Positions 9,242-17,642 of a stretch of DNA of 64,000 bases are shown piece by piece. Numbering within the stretch: the first letter of the stretch is position 1; the number at the start of each line of letters is the position of its first letter. The notes beneath the pieces are model-generated. The model made no database searches. It was not told where the DNA came from and saw nothing but the letters and a program-made list of their open reading frames with translations. Where the stretch lies: positions 31,810 through 95,809 of the forward strand of contig CAWFAI010000014.1 of NCBI GenBank assembly GCA_963813725.1, given 5' to 3'. This DNA is from VGBV01 sp963813725 (lineage in GTDB: Bacteria; Actinomycetota; Thermoleophilia; Solirubrobacterales; 70-9). Both the position numbers and the translations under genes were made by a program.

Positions 9242-9874
9242 GTAGGGCTCGCCCGGCTCTGCCGCGGTCGGACGCTCACCTTTCTGGGAGGCCCAGCGGG
9301 TGCGCTCGCGAACGCCGTCGGCCCCCGCCGCCGCGAAGCCGAGCCCGTGGGCCGGTCTCGGCGCCGGGAAGTTCGCGGGATGCCGCCGCAGGTCGCGCAG
9401 CAGCCAGCGCAGCGAGGCGAGCCCCGCCAGCGCGACGATGCCCAGCACGGCCACCTCGGACGCCTGGTGGTGGCGAGCGACCTCGATCGCGACTATCAGC
9501 AGCCCCAGCACGACCATCACGGCCGACAGCGTGCGATGGAAGCGGCCGGCCTCGGAGTGGGGCCAGGGGTCGAGCGGGCGCGTGATCTCGCGGCCGCGGT
9601 CCGAGTCGGTGCAGGCGTGCTTGCGGTGGCAGGCGTTGCAGATCTGCGGCTTCGCCCGATAGCGCACGATGCGCCGCTCGCGGTCGAATTCATGCGGCCA
9701 CAGCGCCTCGCCCTCCGGGCAGACCCAGCTGTCGGTGGCAGGGTCGTAGTCGAAGCCGGCGGTGCGGAAGCGAAGCGAGCGCCGATGGGTGTGAGCGGAG
9801 AGCCATTCCAGCAGGAAAGCCCCGGCGATAAGCGCAAGCGCGTAGCCCGCGGCGAGGAGCACCTCGAGGTTCAC
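9098..9874 (-). CDS. Membrane protein with a transposase-type zinc ribbon, coupled to norZ
   Basis: A 258-aa frame whose GTG overlaps the norZ stop by 4 bp, so translation is probably coupled. Residues 1-28 form a helix. Residues about 40-105 carry CPEG followed by CNACHRKHAC, the Cys pattern found at the end of IS1182-type transposases. Two more membrane helices follow at about 113-133 and 140-160. No DDE catalytic domain is present, so this is not a transposase but a membrane protein using the same zinc-ribbon module. The last ~45 codons run antisense inside the DHFR-like gene and look non-coding; the true end may be near 9240, perhaps hidden by an indel. Function unknown; context suggests a role with nitric oxide reductase. 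Confidence 0.65.
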   Translation of the reverse strand: MNLEVLLAAGYALALIAGAFLLEWLSAHTHRRSLRFRTAGFDYDPATDSWVCPEGEALWPHEFDRERRIVRYRAKPQICNACHRKHACTDSDRGREITRPLDPWPHSEAGRFHRTLSAVMVVLGLLIVAIEVARHHQASEVAVLGIVALAGLASLRWLLRDLRRHPANFPAPRPAHGLGFAAAGADGVRERTRWASQKGERPTAAEPGEPYSALDLVAELDHAGLEGRGARQLHGTAGKPAVKQGLARPQHDRDDGQQ

Positions 9875-12264
9875 GTGGACCTCGCGGCGGTCGCCTCGGC
9901 CTCGTCGGCCCGAGCGACCCCGGTGGGCTCGGTGATGTCGGTGAAGAGGATGTCCTCGGGCTCATCGAGCGTGACGCGCTTGACCGTGTGCCGGATGCCG
10001 AGGTAGGTGATGTAGAGCGCCGGCAGGGCGCCGCCGACGATGAAGACGATGTCACCGGGCAGCCGCAGCCACTCGATCAGGGTGTTGGTGTCGTTGGTCA
10101 GGAACTCGAGCTCGCGAGCTTCGAAGTAGCCGTCGGCCACCGACTTGTAGAGCTGGAGGAAGCCGAGCGGCAGGAGCGTCGCAAAGCACATCCACGCGAG
10201 CCCGACGTTCGTGCACCAGAAGCAGATCTTGGCCCAGCGCTCAGGCCACTTGTCGGCCGGGATGATGTAGCGCAGGCAGAACATCGCAAGCCCCAGGGCG
10301 AGCATCCCGTACACGCCCATCATTGCCGCGTGGCCGTGGTTTGCCGTCAGCGCCGTGCCGATCTCGTAGTAGGAGACGATTGGCAGATTGATCAGGAAGC
10401 CGAAGATCCCGGCGCCCACGAAGTTCCAGAACCCGACCGCGACCAGGAACATCACCGCCCAGCGGTGGGGGAAGGGCGTCTTCGAGCGCGACTCCTGGGC
10501 GGCGCCGAGCTGCAGGAACGACCAGGCCTCGACCGTGAGGAAGGTGAGCGGGATCACCTCCGCCGCCGAGAAGAAGGCGCCGAGTGCCATGTGCTCGGCC
10601 GGCTCGCCGGAGAAGTAGAGGTGGTGCATGGTGCCGACGACGCCGCCGATCGAGTAGAGGATCACGTCCAGGAAGACGACGGCCAGGGCGACCTTCTCGC
10701 GCACGACCCCGAGCAGCACGAACATGTAGGCGACCATGACCGTGGTGAACAGCTCCAGGAAGTCCTCGACCCAGAGGTGGACCACCCAGAAGCGCCAGAA
10801 CTCGGTCGTCGTGAAGTTGTCCCCGGTCCGGGCGATCAGGCCGACCGCGTAGAACGCCGGGATCGCGCAGGCCGCGAGGAAGAACAGCCACGGCATGTTG
10901 CCGGCGGTCTCTCCCTTCAAGCGCTTCCGCAGGACGCGGAAGAGCATGAAGACCCAGAAGCAGAGCCCGATCACCAGCAGCACCTGGTAGAGGCGGGCCA
11001 GATCCAGGTACTCGAACCCCTGCAGCCCGAACCAGTTGGATGCCGCGTCCTCGAGCACGCCGTGCACTCCCAGGTAGGAGCCGATCAGAGTCCCGAAGAC
11101 CACGATCGCCAGCGCCCCGAGCAGTGCGAACGCCATCTTGCCCTGGTGCTTCGGCTCGCGCTTGGCGATCATCGGTGCCAGGAAGATCCCCGCGGCGACG
11201 AACGAGGTCGCGACCCAGAACAGCGCCAGCTGGACGTGCCAGGTGCGCATCAGGTTGAACGGCAGGATCGCGGCCAGGTCGATGCCGAAGAAGTCGGCGA
11301 TGTCGGCGCGGTAGTGCTGCGAGGCCGCCCCGACCATCACCTGGATCAGGAACAGCGCAGCCATCACGAAGAAGAACCACGCCGTGGCACGCTGGGCAGG
11401 GGTGAGCGCGACGTCACCGGGTGAGCGGAAGCTGAGCGTCGCCTGCTCGCGGCCCTGCCATCCCAGCCGGCCGCCCCAGCGCCCGAAAGCGGCGAACAGC
11501 AGCCCGATCCCACCGAGCAGGGCGATCAGAGAGGCGACCGACCAGACGATCACGTTCGCGGTCGGCTCGTTTTCGACGCGCGGCTCCGGCGGCCAGTTGT
11601 TCGTGTAGGTGTAGTCGTGCCCCGGCCGCTCGGTGGAGCCGGCCCAGGCCGTCCAGGCGAAGAAGGAGGTCAGCTGGCGAAGCTCGGTCGGGTCGGTGAT
11701 CGCGTCCGGACGGAGCCCGTTCTTGGTGGTCGGCTCGGAGAAGAGGTCGCTGTAGTGGGTGACGAGCCGCTCGAACGCCGCGGACTCGGCGGCGCTCAGC
11801 GTCACCGTCTCGGTGTCCTCGTCGTAGGTGTTGGTGCGGAAGTCCTCGACCGTGCGGCGGGCGGCCGAGTCGGACTCGCTGCCGCCGTAGGACTCCCTGA
11901 CCATGTCCGTGGACCGGCGCAGGTAGTCCGCGGTGAAATCCGGCCCGAGGTAGGCGCCGTGGCCGAAGACGCTGCCGTACTCCATCAGGCCGTTGTGGAG
12001 GAAGACCTTCTGCCCCTCGGAGACATCGTCGCCGGTGTAGAGCACCTCGCCCGAGGGGTCCACGACCTCGACCGGCACCGGCGGCTTGGCCATGTAGCTG
12101 CGATAGGCGAGCAGCCCGAGGATGAAGAAGCCGATCAGGAAGACGAGGGCCGCCCCCTGGACCCAGCCCCTCGAGACCAGCAGCTCGCGCTTCCCCGACC
12201 CCTCCTCCTGAGCCGCAGGGAATCCCTCAACGCCGCCGGTGCGGGACGAGCGCGACCGGTTCAT
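9871..12264 (-). CDS. norZ: Quinol-dependent nitric oxide reductase (qNOR type)
   Basis: A 797-aa single-subunit NO reductase of the heme-copper oxidase superfamily, reducing 2 NO to N2O with quinol in the membrane. The N-terminal part has a helix at about 35-54 and an extracytoplasmic domain (NGLMEYGSVFGHGAYLGPDF) typical of qNOR. The catalytic region has HLWVEDFLE (FeB His and Glu), GTMHHLYFSG (two His) and NHGHAAMMG (heme ligand region). About 14 helices follow. The common HLWVEGVWE is changed to HLWVEDFLE, a variant within the family. A promoter with a good -35/-10 pair lies 8 nt upstream. Confidence 0.93.
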   Translation of the reverse strand: MNRSRSSRTGGVEGFPAAQEEGSGKRELLVSRGWVQGAALVFLIGFFILGLLAYRSYMAKPPVPVEVVDPSGEVLYTGDDVSEGQKVFLHNGLMEYGSVFGHGAYLGPDFTADYLRRSTDMVRESYGGSESDSAARRTVEDFRTNTYDEDTETVTLSAAESAAFERLVTHYSDLFSEPTTKNGLRPDAITDPTELRQLTSFFAWTAWAGSTERPGHDYTYTNNWPPEPRVENEPTANVIVWSVASLIALLGGIGLLFAAFGRWGGRLGWQGREQATLSFRSPGDVALTPAQRATAWFFFVMAALFLIQVMVGAASQHYRADIADFFGIDLAAILPFNLMRTWHVQLALFWVATSFVAAGIFLAPMIAKREPKHQGKMAFALLGALAIVVFGTLIGSYLGVHGVLEDAASNWFGLQGFEYLDLARLYQVLLVIGLCFWVFMLFRVLRKRLKGETAGNMPWLFFLAACAIPAFYAVGLIARTGDNFTTTEFWRFWVVHLWVEDFLELFTTVMVAYMFVLLGVVREKVALAVVFLDVILYSIGGVVGTMHHLYFSGEPAEHMALGAFFSAAEVIPLTFLTVEAWSFLQLGAAQESRSKTPFPHRWAVMFLVAVGFWNFVGAGIFGFLINLPIVSYYEIGTALTANHGHAAMMGVYGMLALGLAMFCLRYIIPADKWPERWAKICFWCTNVGLAWMCFATLLPLGFLQLYKSVADGYFEARELEFLTNDTNTLIEWLRLPGDIVFIVGGALPALYITYLGIRHTVKRVTLDEPEDILFTDITEPTGVARADEAEATAARST

Positions 12265-12272
12265 GGGTGCAC

Positions 12273-12301
12273 CTTATAGCCCGTGACCTGCGGTGGGACA
12301 A
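12273..12301 (-). promoter_or_regulatory. Sigma-70-type promoter of norZ, leaderless
   Basis: On the minus strand TTGTCC, 17 bp, TATAAG, then 8 nt to the norZ ATG. Both hexamers are close to consensus and the spacer is optimal, so the transcript should start at or beside the start codon. It lies in the 74-bp gap shared with the divergent flavoprotein gene. I see no clear NsrR, FNR or NorR operator. Confidence 0.7.
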
Positions 12302-12338
12302 GGCTCGCCCGGAGCTTGTGCGCGATGATGCGGCAGCC

Positions 12339-13577
12339 ATGAGCGGCGGCATCTCCCAAGGAAAGAGCCGCGTCCTGATCGCGGGCGGCGGTGTGACCGG
12401 ACTCGAGACGCTGCTCGCGCTCAGCGACATGGCCGGCGACCGGGTCGAGCTGACCCTGCTCTCGCCCGAGCCCGACTTCGTCTACAAGCCGCTGCTGGTG
12501 GGGGAGCCGTTCGGCGAAGGGCCGGCGGATCACCACGAGCTCGCTCCGCTCGCGGAGCAGATGGGGGCCCGGTTCGTGCAACGCGCCCTGAGTGCGGTTC
12601 GCTCCGCAGACCACGCGGTCGAGCTCGACGACGGCTCGACGTTGGAGTACGACTACCTGGTCGTCTGCGCGGGCGGGCGCTACAAGCCGGCGCTGGAGGG
12701 GGCGACCACATTTCCGTCCCCGGGCGAGCCCTTCAGCGCTGACGAGGTGCTCGACCGAGCCGAAGCTAGGGGTCACCGCTTGGCGTTCATAGTCCCGGCG
12801 GGCGTGACCTGGTCGCTGCCGCTCTACGAGATCGCCTTGATGACCCAGCGCCGCGCCACGTCACGGGGCCTCGACGTCAAGATCGCGATCATCACGCCCG
12901 AGCCCGCCCCCCTGGCCGTCTTCGGGGTCGCTGCGAGCGCGGCGATCGACGAGCTGCTGCGAGCGAGGCGGATCGAGGTCATCCCCGGCTCGACTGTGCG
13001 AGAGCTCGACGGTCGCGGAATCAAGCTGAGCCCGGGGGATCGAGCGCTGAGCCCGGCGGAGGCGGTGGCGCTGCCGGTGATGGAAGGGCCCGAGATCGAT
13101 GGTCTGCCGGCCGACGAACGGGGGTTCATCCCGGTTGATGATCACGCCAGGGTCAAGGGAGCGGAGGACGTGTACGCGGCGGGCGACGGCACGAACTTCC
13201 CGATAAAGCAGGGCGGGCTCGGCACCCAGCAAGCCGACGCAGCCGCCGAGCACATCGCCCACCGGGTCGGCGTGAGCGGGGATCCCGAGCCGTTCAGGCC
13301 CGTCCTCCGCGGCAAGCTGCTGACGGGCGACGAATCGGTCCACCTGAGCGCCGACGTAGCCGGAGGACGCGGCGAAGGGGAGGCGTCATCGGATTGCCTG
13401 TGGTGGCCGCCGCACAAGATCAGCGCCCGCTACCTCGCGCCCTTCCTCTACCACGGAGAGGTGCACGATGAGCCGCAGCCGCCCCGCCGCTCTCTCGACG
13501 TCGAGGTTGCCCTGCCCAAGGAGTGGCACGAGGAACCTATGGCACTCGATCCATACGGACCTCCCGGCGCCCGATAG
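12339..13577 (+). CDS. SQR/NDH2-like FAD-dependent oxidoreductase
   Basis: A 412-aa two-dinucleotide-fold flavoprotein. RVLIAGGGVTGLETLL is the FAD-binding GxGxxG, LEYDYLVVCAGG ends the first domain, and DVYAAGDGTNFPIKQGGLGTQQAD is the second FAD motif, as in sulfide:quinone reductases and type II NADH dehydrogenases. The conserved catalytic Cys pair of true SQR is not obvious, so sulfide oxidation is not supported. The start at 12339 is chosen over an upstream in-frame ATG because the conserved fold begins there. It is divergent from norZ and may feed electrons to the quinone pool. Confidence 0.85.
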   Translation: MSGGISQGKSRVLIAGGGVTGLETLLALSDMAGDRVELTLLSPEPDFVYKPLLVGEPFGEGPADHHELAPLAEQMGARFVQRALSAVRSADHAVELDDGSTLEYDYLVVCAGGRYKPALEGATTFPSPGEPFSADEVLDRAEARGHRLAFIVPAGVTWSLPLYEIALMTQRRATSRGLDVKIAIITPEPAPLAVFGVAASAAIDELLRARRIEVIPGSTVRELDGRGIKLSPGDRALSPAEAVALPVMEGPEIDGLPADERGFIPVDDHARVKGAEDVYAAGDGTNFPIKQGGLGTQQADAAAEHIAHRVGVSGDPEPFRPVLRGKLLTGDESVHLSADVAGGRGEGEASSDCLWWPPHKISARYLAPFLYHGEVHDEPQPPRRSLDVEVALPKEWHEEPMALDPYGPPGAR

Positions 13578-13585
13578 AGAGCGTT

Positions 13586-14536
13586 TCAGGTGGCGAGGGG
13601 TATCGCTATCGCCAGGTAGACGGCGATCGAGAGCAGGTCTTGGATCACCGTGGCCAGGGGCCCGGATCCGAACGCGGGATCGGCCCCAAGGCGCTGAAAC
13701 AGCGAGGGCAGGGCGATCGCTACCAGCGTTGAGATTGAACAGCTCGCGAACAGGGCCAAAGCGACCGCCACCGCCACCCCGGCATCCCCATAGCCGACAA
13801 TCACGAATGGCAAGAACAGGGCTCCGACGACGACGCCGGTGATGGCCCCGGTCACAACCTCGCGGAGAAGGACGTCGCGGACCGCGACCCCGACCGAGAG
13901 GCCACGGATCAGGATTGCTTCGGTCTGCGTTCCCACGGCGTCGGCCATGTAGACAACGGCCGGCACGAAGAAGGCGAGGATGACCTTGGCATCGAGTTCC
14001 TCCTCGAAGGAACCCACCAGCACGGCCGAGGCCATCGCCCCGACCAACCCGACCAGAAGCCAGGGCAGGCGGTGGTAGAGGCGGCGCATGACAGGTTCCT
14101 CCGCCGCCCGTCGCGCGCGCCCCGCCCCGGCCAGGAAGCCTCCTAGGCGAGCGAGGTCTTCCAGGTGCTCCTCGAGCAGCACCCCGAGCATGCGTTTCGG
14201 GGGGATCAATCCCACGAAACCCCCGTCAACATCCACGACCGCGAGGCTGCCCCGGCCCCGCTCGGCCATCAACGACGCGGCGATCTCCTGGTTCGCATCG
14301 GGCGCCACGGTTGGCGGGCTGGTGTCGGCCAGGGTGGAGACTTTCGCCTCGGGATCTGCGGCGAGCAACGCTTCCATCGGCACGATGCCGACCAGCGCGC
14401 CGCGATCGAGGACCGCGATGTCCGCCGCCGAGTCGAAGTCATCTCCGGCAAGAGACTTGCGTATCTCGCCCACGGTCGCTGTTGGCCCGGCGGTCGGCAC
14501 GCGCATCGTGGCGTGCTCCCTGGCGACCCCGCTCAC
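13586..14536 (-). CDS. MgtE-like magnesium transporter without the N-terminal domain
   Basis: A 316-aa protein. Residues about 1-130 form a CBS pair (GEIRKSLAGDD, LADTSPPTVAPDAN), followed by the five-helix MgtE membrane domain: PAVVYMADAVGTQTEAILIRGL and ADPAFGSGPLATVIQD correspond to the pore motifs. The usual MgtE N-terminal superhelical domain is missing, so Mg gating must differ or rely on CBS alone. Its GTG overlaps the stop of the VIT-like gene (GTGA), so the two are probably translated together. Confidence 0.85.
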   Translation of the reverse strand: MSGVAREHATMRVPTAGPTATVGEIRKSLAGDDFDSAADIAVLDRGALVGIVPMEALLAADPEAKVSTLADTSPPTVAPDANQEIAASLMAERGRGSLAVVDVDGGFVGLIPPKRMLGVLLEEHLEDLARLGGFLAGAGRARRAAEEPVMRRLYHRLPWLLVGLVGAMASAVLVGSFEEELDAKVILAFFVPAVVYMADAVGTQTEAILIRGLSVGVAVRDVLLREVVTGAITGVVVGALFLPFVIVGYGDAGVAVAVALALFASCSISTLVAIALPSLFQRLGADPAFGSGPLATVIQDLLSIAVYLAIAIPLAT

Positions 14537-15297
14537 GCGACGCCCTGTAACAGCACGCCGACCGCGAAGGCAAGGGCGGCGGCCGCTCCGCCGATCGCCG
14601 CCGTCTCCAGGCCCGACCGCCACGTCGGCTGGTCGACGAACCGGGCCTTGAGGCTGCCGACGGCGTAGAAGGCGACGCCGGTCATCACGGCGCTCCAGGC
14701 GAACGGTGCTGCGATCTCTCCCGGCGCCACGGCGTCGACGACGAAGACGGCCAGCGGCAGAAATCCGACGGTGACGAAGGCCAGGAGGGTTGCGCCGGCG
14801 GAACGCAGCGGCTCGTAGTTGTCCGCGCCGTAGCCGAGCTCGTCGGTCATCATCGTCTCCACCCATACCTTCGGGTCGGCGGTGATCGTCTCGACGACGC
14901 GGTCCAGATCGTCCCCGTCGAAGCCCTTGGCGGCGAAGATCTGGCGGATCTCCTCCCGCTCGCCCTCCGGGATCAGCGCGATCTGCCGCTCCTCGTCCCG
15001 TCGCGCTTTCTCGCGCCGCTGCTGCTCGGCTCGCGTACCGAGGAAGTTGCTCGCGGCCATGCTGAAGCCGTCGGCGATCAGGTTGGCGAAGCCGAGGATG
15101 ATGATGACGCTGTCGCTGAGCCCCGCGCCGACCACGCCGGCGACGATGGCGAAGGTCGTCACGGCGCCGTCGATTCCTCCGTAAACGAAGTCGCGAAGGT
15201 GGCTCGGCCGCGGAGGAGACCCGAGCCGAGCCCGTACGCCCGCCGGGGTGTGCTGGGGAGCGAGGGATTCTCGGCCGGCTGCGCGTGCTCTGCCCAT
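14533..15297 (-). CDS. VIT1/CCC1-family metal transporter-like protein
   Basis: A 254-aa membrane protein. DFVYGGIDGAVTTFAIVAGV is the VIT family signature, followed by LGFANLIADGFSMAASNFL in helix 2 and a charged cytoplasmic segment (EQQRREKARRDEE) before three further helices. VIT/CCC1 proteins move Fe(II) or Mn(II). The ATG at 15297 begins a basic N-terminus. The frame is open upstream into the methyltransferase, giving an apparent 534-aa fusion, but the methyltransferase C-terminus lies in another frame (next entry), so I treat them as two genes. It is followed by the MgtE-like gene, making a likely divalent-metal operon. Confidence 0.85.
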   Translation of the reverse strand: MGRARAAGRESLAPQHTPAGVRARLGSPPRPSHLRDFVYGGIDGAVTTFAIVAGVVGAGLSDSVIIILGFANLIADGFSMAASNFLGTRAEQQRREKARRDEERQIALIPEGEREEIRQIFAAKGFDGDDLDRVVETITADPKVWVETMMTDELGYGADNYEPLRSAGATLLAFVTVGFLPLAVFVVDAVAPGEIAAPFAWSAVMTGVAFYAVGSLKARFVDQPTWRSGLETAAIGGAAAALAFAVGVLLQGVA

Positions 15298-15305
15298 CGG
15301 CCCCC

Positions 15306-16137
15306 TCAGGCTAGGCCTGGTGTCATCCGCTGGCGTCGGGGACGCGGCCCACGCGCGAGCCAGGCACGCGCCGACAGCTCGAACGGCCCGCCGAGGCGAG
15401 CCGAGCCGACGCCGGTAGGAGTTCTTCAGCGCCGCTCTTTCGTCATCGGGAAGTGACGCGCAGTAGGCGCCAGCCGGACCGACGCCGGAGGTGAACGGTG
15501 CCCAGAGATCCTCGAAGTCCTCGTAGCCGGCGCGGACCACGATCGCATCCGTGCTCACCTCAATCAACCCCGCCTCATTGAAGAGCCGCGCGAGTGCGGC
15601 CGGCTCGCAGTACGGCATTCGCATGCCCTCGTCCTGCGATTCCGCCCGGCCCGGGTCCAGCTCGACAGCGGCGTCCCAGAAGGCACGGAGCATGGTCATC
15701 TCGCCGGCGTAGTCCCAGACCGATGCTGCGATCTCGCCGCTCCCCCGTGTCACGCGCCGCATCTCCCGCAGGCCGGCCGGTGCGTCAGCGAGGAAGTTGA
15801 GCACGAGCTGGGAGAGGGTCGCATCGAAGGAGCCGTCCGTGAACGGCAGTTTCTCGGCGGACGCGACGCGCACGTCGGCACCGGGTACGCGCTCGCTGCA
15901 CGCGCGCGCGAAGGGCTCGGACGGATCGACGGCTCCGACGCTCTCGCCTCCCACAACCTCCGCCAGCACCGCGGTCAGTGGTCCCGGGCCGCAGCCGACG
16001 TCCAGCACCCGCCATCCGGGGGCCACGGTCAGCCGTTCGAGCGTCGCCTCGGCAAGCGCGCGCCCGTAGCGACCCACGAACCGGTCGTAGGCCTCAGCCG
16101 GCTTCTGGAACGACGCCGAGTGCTCCTTCTCGGCCAC
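15306..16137 (-). pseudogene. Class I SAM methyltransferase (UbiE-like), one frameshift
   Basis: Starts at a GTG (16137) as MAEKEHSASFQKPAEAYDRF and has the SAM motif WRVLDVGCGPGPLTAVLA, an acidic motif II (GAVDPSEP) and SAEKLPFTDGSFDA. Near 15400 the frame changes: GPFELSARAWLARG, a normal C-terminus for this family, is found one frame over and stops at 15306. Either a single-base indel in the consensus or a true frameshift. TAGGAT lies 6 nt before the GTG. Substrate unknown. Confidence 0.8.
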
Positions 16138-16143
16138 GGCACG

Positions 16144-16149
16144 ATCCTA
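16144..16149 (-). promoter_or_regulatory. -10 element before the methyltransferase
   Basis: TAGGAT on the minus strand, 6 nt before the GTG at 16137; no Shine-Dalgarno. Confidence 0.45.
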
Positions 16150-16189
16150 CGGGCGATCGCCAGAGGTGGCCGCTACCTGCGCTGCCTGA

Positions 16190-16276
16190 TCAGCAGGTAA
16201 GCCTCAACGGCCCCCGTGCATCAACCTTCGAGGCCTCAACCTGTTGACGGGCGGGTTCCAAATGCTCCTGCGACAT
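16190..16276 (-). pseudogene. Header relic of a SnoaL cassette (left edge of array)
   Basis: On the minus strand an ATG at 16276 is followed by SQEHLEPARQQVEASKVD and a stop after 28 codons. The first codons and the preceding GGCG match the invariant opening of the SnoaL genes, but no SnoaL body follows. It marks the left limit of the array. Confidence 0.5.
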
Positions 16277-16307
16277 CGCCGTCCGAGCCGATTCGAAGCT
16301 ACGGGGA

Positions 16308-16313
16308 TAGGCT
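16308..16313 (+). promoter_or_regulatory. -10 element before the 76-aa gene
   Basis: TAGGCT, 6 nt before the ATG at 16320, which decides against the GTG at 16314 as start. Confidence 0.45.
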
Positions 16314-16319
16314 GTGCCC

Positions 16320-16550
16320 ATGGCCGCCAGCGAGCCCAACGCCGTGATCATCTTCGACAACGGCGACAGGAAGAACGTGCAGAGCACCGTTGAGCAGATC
16401 AGGAACGAGATCAGCGGAATAGCGACGCCGCAAGTTCCCCTGATCAAGGTCACTGAGACCGATGACGAAGTGGTCATGATCAACGCCGACCACATCCGCG
16501 AAGTCCAGCAGTACGGGCCTCCCGAGCGACAGCCCCCACGCGGTAGCTGA
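16320..16550 (+). CDS. Conserved-looking small hypothetical protein
   Basis: A 76-aa soluble protein: AVIIFDNGDRKNVQSTVEQI in the first half, KVTETDDEVVMINADHI in the second, and a Pro/Gln tail. The alternating pattern suggests a small alpha/beta or beta-barrel domain, and a leaderless promoter plus sensible codon use support a real gene. I do not recognise the family. It lies between the header relic and the first complete SnoaL gene and is on the opposite strand to the array. Confidence 0.6.
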   Translation: MAASEPNAVIIFDNGDRKNVQSTVEQIRNEISGIATPQVPLIKVTETDDEVVMINADHIREVQQYGPPERQPPRGS

Positions 16551-16578
16551 TCGGCCCGGTTTTCGAGGTCCACAGCGG

Positions 16579-16977
16579 CTACTTCGATAGCCCAGCGGCT
16601 TCGAGGGCCTGAGCGCGTGTCTGGAAGTTTCGCCAGCGGACGATCCGGCCTTCTTGGATCGCAAAGAGGTGCGCGTCGGTCTCATCCATCTCGATGGCGC
16701 TACCGGATCCTCGACCCACCAAGCGGAGGGAAGCGAACACACCTTCATCTGTATCCCTTATCTCGACAGTCTCCGCTCGATGGAACTCCCACGCTGCCAG
16801 AAATCCTTCGACCCACTGCCTCAGCTCGGCGCGACCACGAAACGGACCCGGCTCCGGGACGTCGGGTGGGAAAACGACCTCGCAGTCGGAATCGAAGTAT
16901 GCGAGAAACGCTTCGACATCACCGCGATTCCAAGCTTCGATGACGCGATCGACGAGTTGCCTGTTCTCCTCCGACAT
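16579..16977 (-). CDS. SnoaL/NTF2-like protein, array member 1
   Basis: A 132-aa single-domain protein of the SnoaL-like branch of the NTF2 fold, a cone-shaped alpha+beta barrel around a hydrophobic pocket. Family members include polyketide cyclases and ketosteroid isomerases, but most actinobacterial ones have no known substrate. It begins MSEENRQLVDRVIEAWNRGD, then has VFPPDVPEPGPFRGRAELRQW and ends QALEAAGLSK, with Lys in place of the usual final Glu. It is last in the direction of transcription. The preceding 123 bp are the intercassette repeat. Confidence 0.85.
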   Translation of the reverse strand: MSEENRQLVDRVIEAWNRGDVEAFLAYFDSDCEVVFPPDVPEPGPFRGRAELRQWVEGFLAAWEFHRAETVEIRDTDEGVFASLRLVGRGSGSAIEMDETDAHLFAIQEGRIVRWRNFQTRAQALEAAGLSK

Positions 16978-17100
16978 CGCCCGCGCAGTATCTCGCGGAA
17001 ACCGCCGCTTTCCATGCGAAGCAGTACTGCCCGGCCTCCCACCCTTCCGCCGATAAACCGGAGGGACTCGCTCTGCCGGTGATCGAGGTCGCGGCGTGAC
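16978..17100 (-). repeat. Intercassette repeat, copy 1
   Basis: Reads, on the minus strand, a conserved CTCCGGTTTATC core, then a GCTTT...GC palindrome region, then GCGAGATACTGCG and GGGCG before the ATG of member 1. GATACT about 9 nt before the ATG fits a leaderless -10. On the plus strand the core reads DKPEGLALPVIEVAA followed by a stop. Confidence 0.75.
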
Positions 17101-17107
17101 CGCGCAG

Positions 17108-17503
17108 CTACTCCGACAGCCCGACGGCTTCGAGGGCTTCGGCCTCTGTCGTGAAGACGCGCCACCAGACGCACTTCCCGTCTCGCCACTTGGTCACGTG
17201 CCAGACCGGGTCGACAAGTGGCGTGTCACTGGCAGCCCCGTGTGCGCGAGCCTCGAAGCGGCAGAGGACCACATTTCCGAGATCACGGGCCTCTTCGACA
17301 TCGATCGTGTAGTCGGGAAAGGACCCGAGGAAGTCGTCCCACCAGCGGCGTATCGCCTCCAAGCCGCGGTACCCGCCCTCGACGGCCACGATGCGGGAGT
17401 GCGCCTCCACCTCGTCATCCATGAGCGCCAGGAAGGCGTCTTGGTCGCGCCGGTTGAAGGCGTCAACACTTTGCCGCAACAGCTCGACGTTCTCCTTCGA
17501 CAT
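17108..17503 (-). CDS. SnoaL/NTF2-like protein, array member 2
   Basis: 131 aa from the ATG at 17503 (MSKENVELLRQSVDAFNRRD) to EALEAVGLSE. The middle has VEGGYRGLEAIRRWWDDF and WHVTKWRDGKCVWWRVF. It is the closest paralog of the broken member at 31739-32137, which shares VEGGY, IRRWW and KAVWWGVFF. The frame is open further upstream through the repeat, but the conserved fold starts at MSKENVE. Intact, so probably expressed. Confidence 0.85.
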   Translation of the reverse strand: MSKENVELLRQSVDAFNRRDQDAFLALMDDEVEAHSRIVAVEGGYRGLEAIRRWWDDFLGSFPDYTIDVEEARDLGNVVLCRFEARAHGAASDTPLVDPVWHVTKWRDGKCVWWRVFTTEAEALEAVGLSE

Positions 17504-17640
17504 CGCCCACGCAGTATCTCGCGACGGAGTGCTGCTTTCCACGCAAAGCAGTAGTGCCCGGCCTTCCACCCTTCCGCAGATAAACCGGAGGGGCTCCCCC
17601 TGCCCCCGCTGCGGGTCGCGATCTGAGGTGGGAGTGAGTG
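17504..17640 (-). repeat. Intercassette repeat, copy 2
   Basis: Same organisation as copy 1. It contains a clean inverted repeat, CTGCTTT and AAAGCAG around a 6-nt loop (17531-17550). The plus-strand tail differs at its end (GVRVAI-like instead of VIEVAA). Confidence 0.75.
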
Positions 17641-17642
17641 GG

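Noticed and set aside
9098..9874. IS1182-type transposase
   Set aside because: Only the cysteine ribbon is shared; no DDE domain, membrane helices on both sides, and overlap with norZ.
12339..13577. True sulfide:quinone reductase
   Set aside because: Fold matches, but the catalytic cysteine pair is not visible.
14533..16137. 534-aa methyltransferase-VIT fusion protein
   Set aside because: The normal methyltransferase C-terminus (GPFELSARAWLARG) lies in another frame and the VIT protein has its own ATG at 15297; the fusion is produced by a frameshift.
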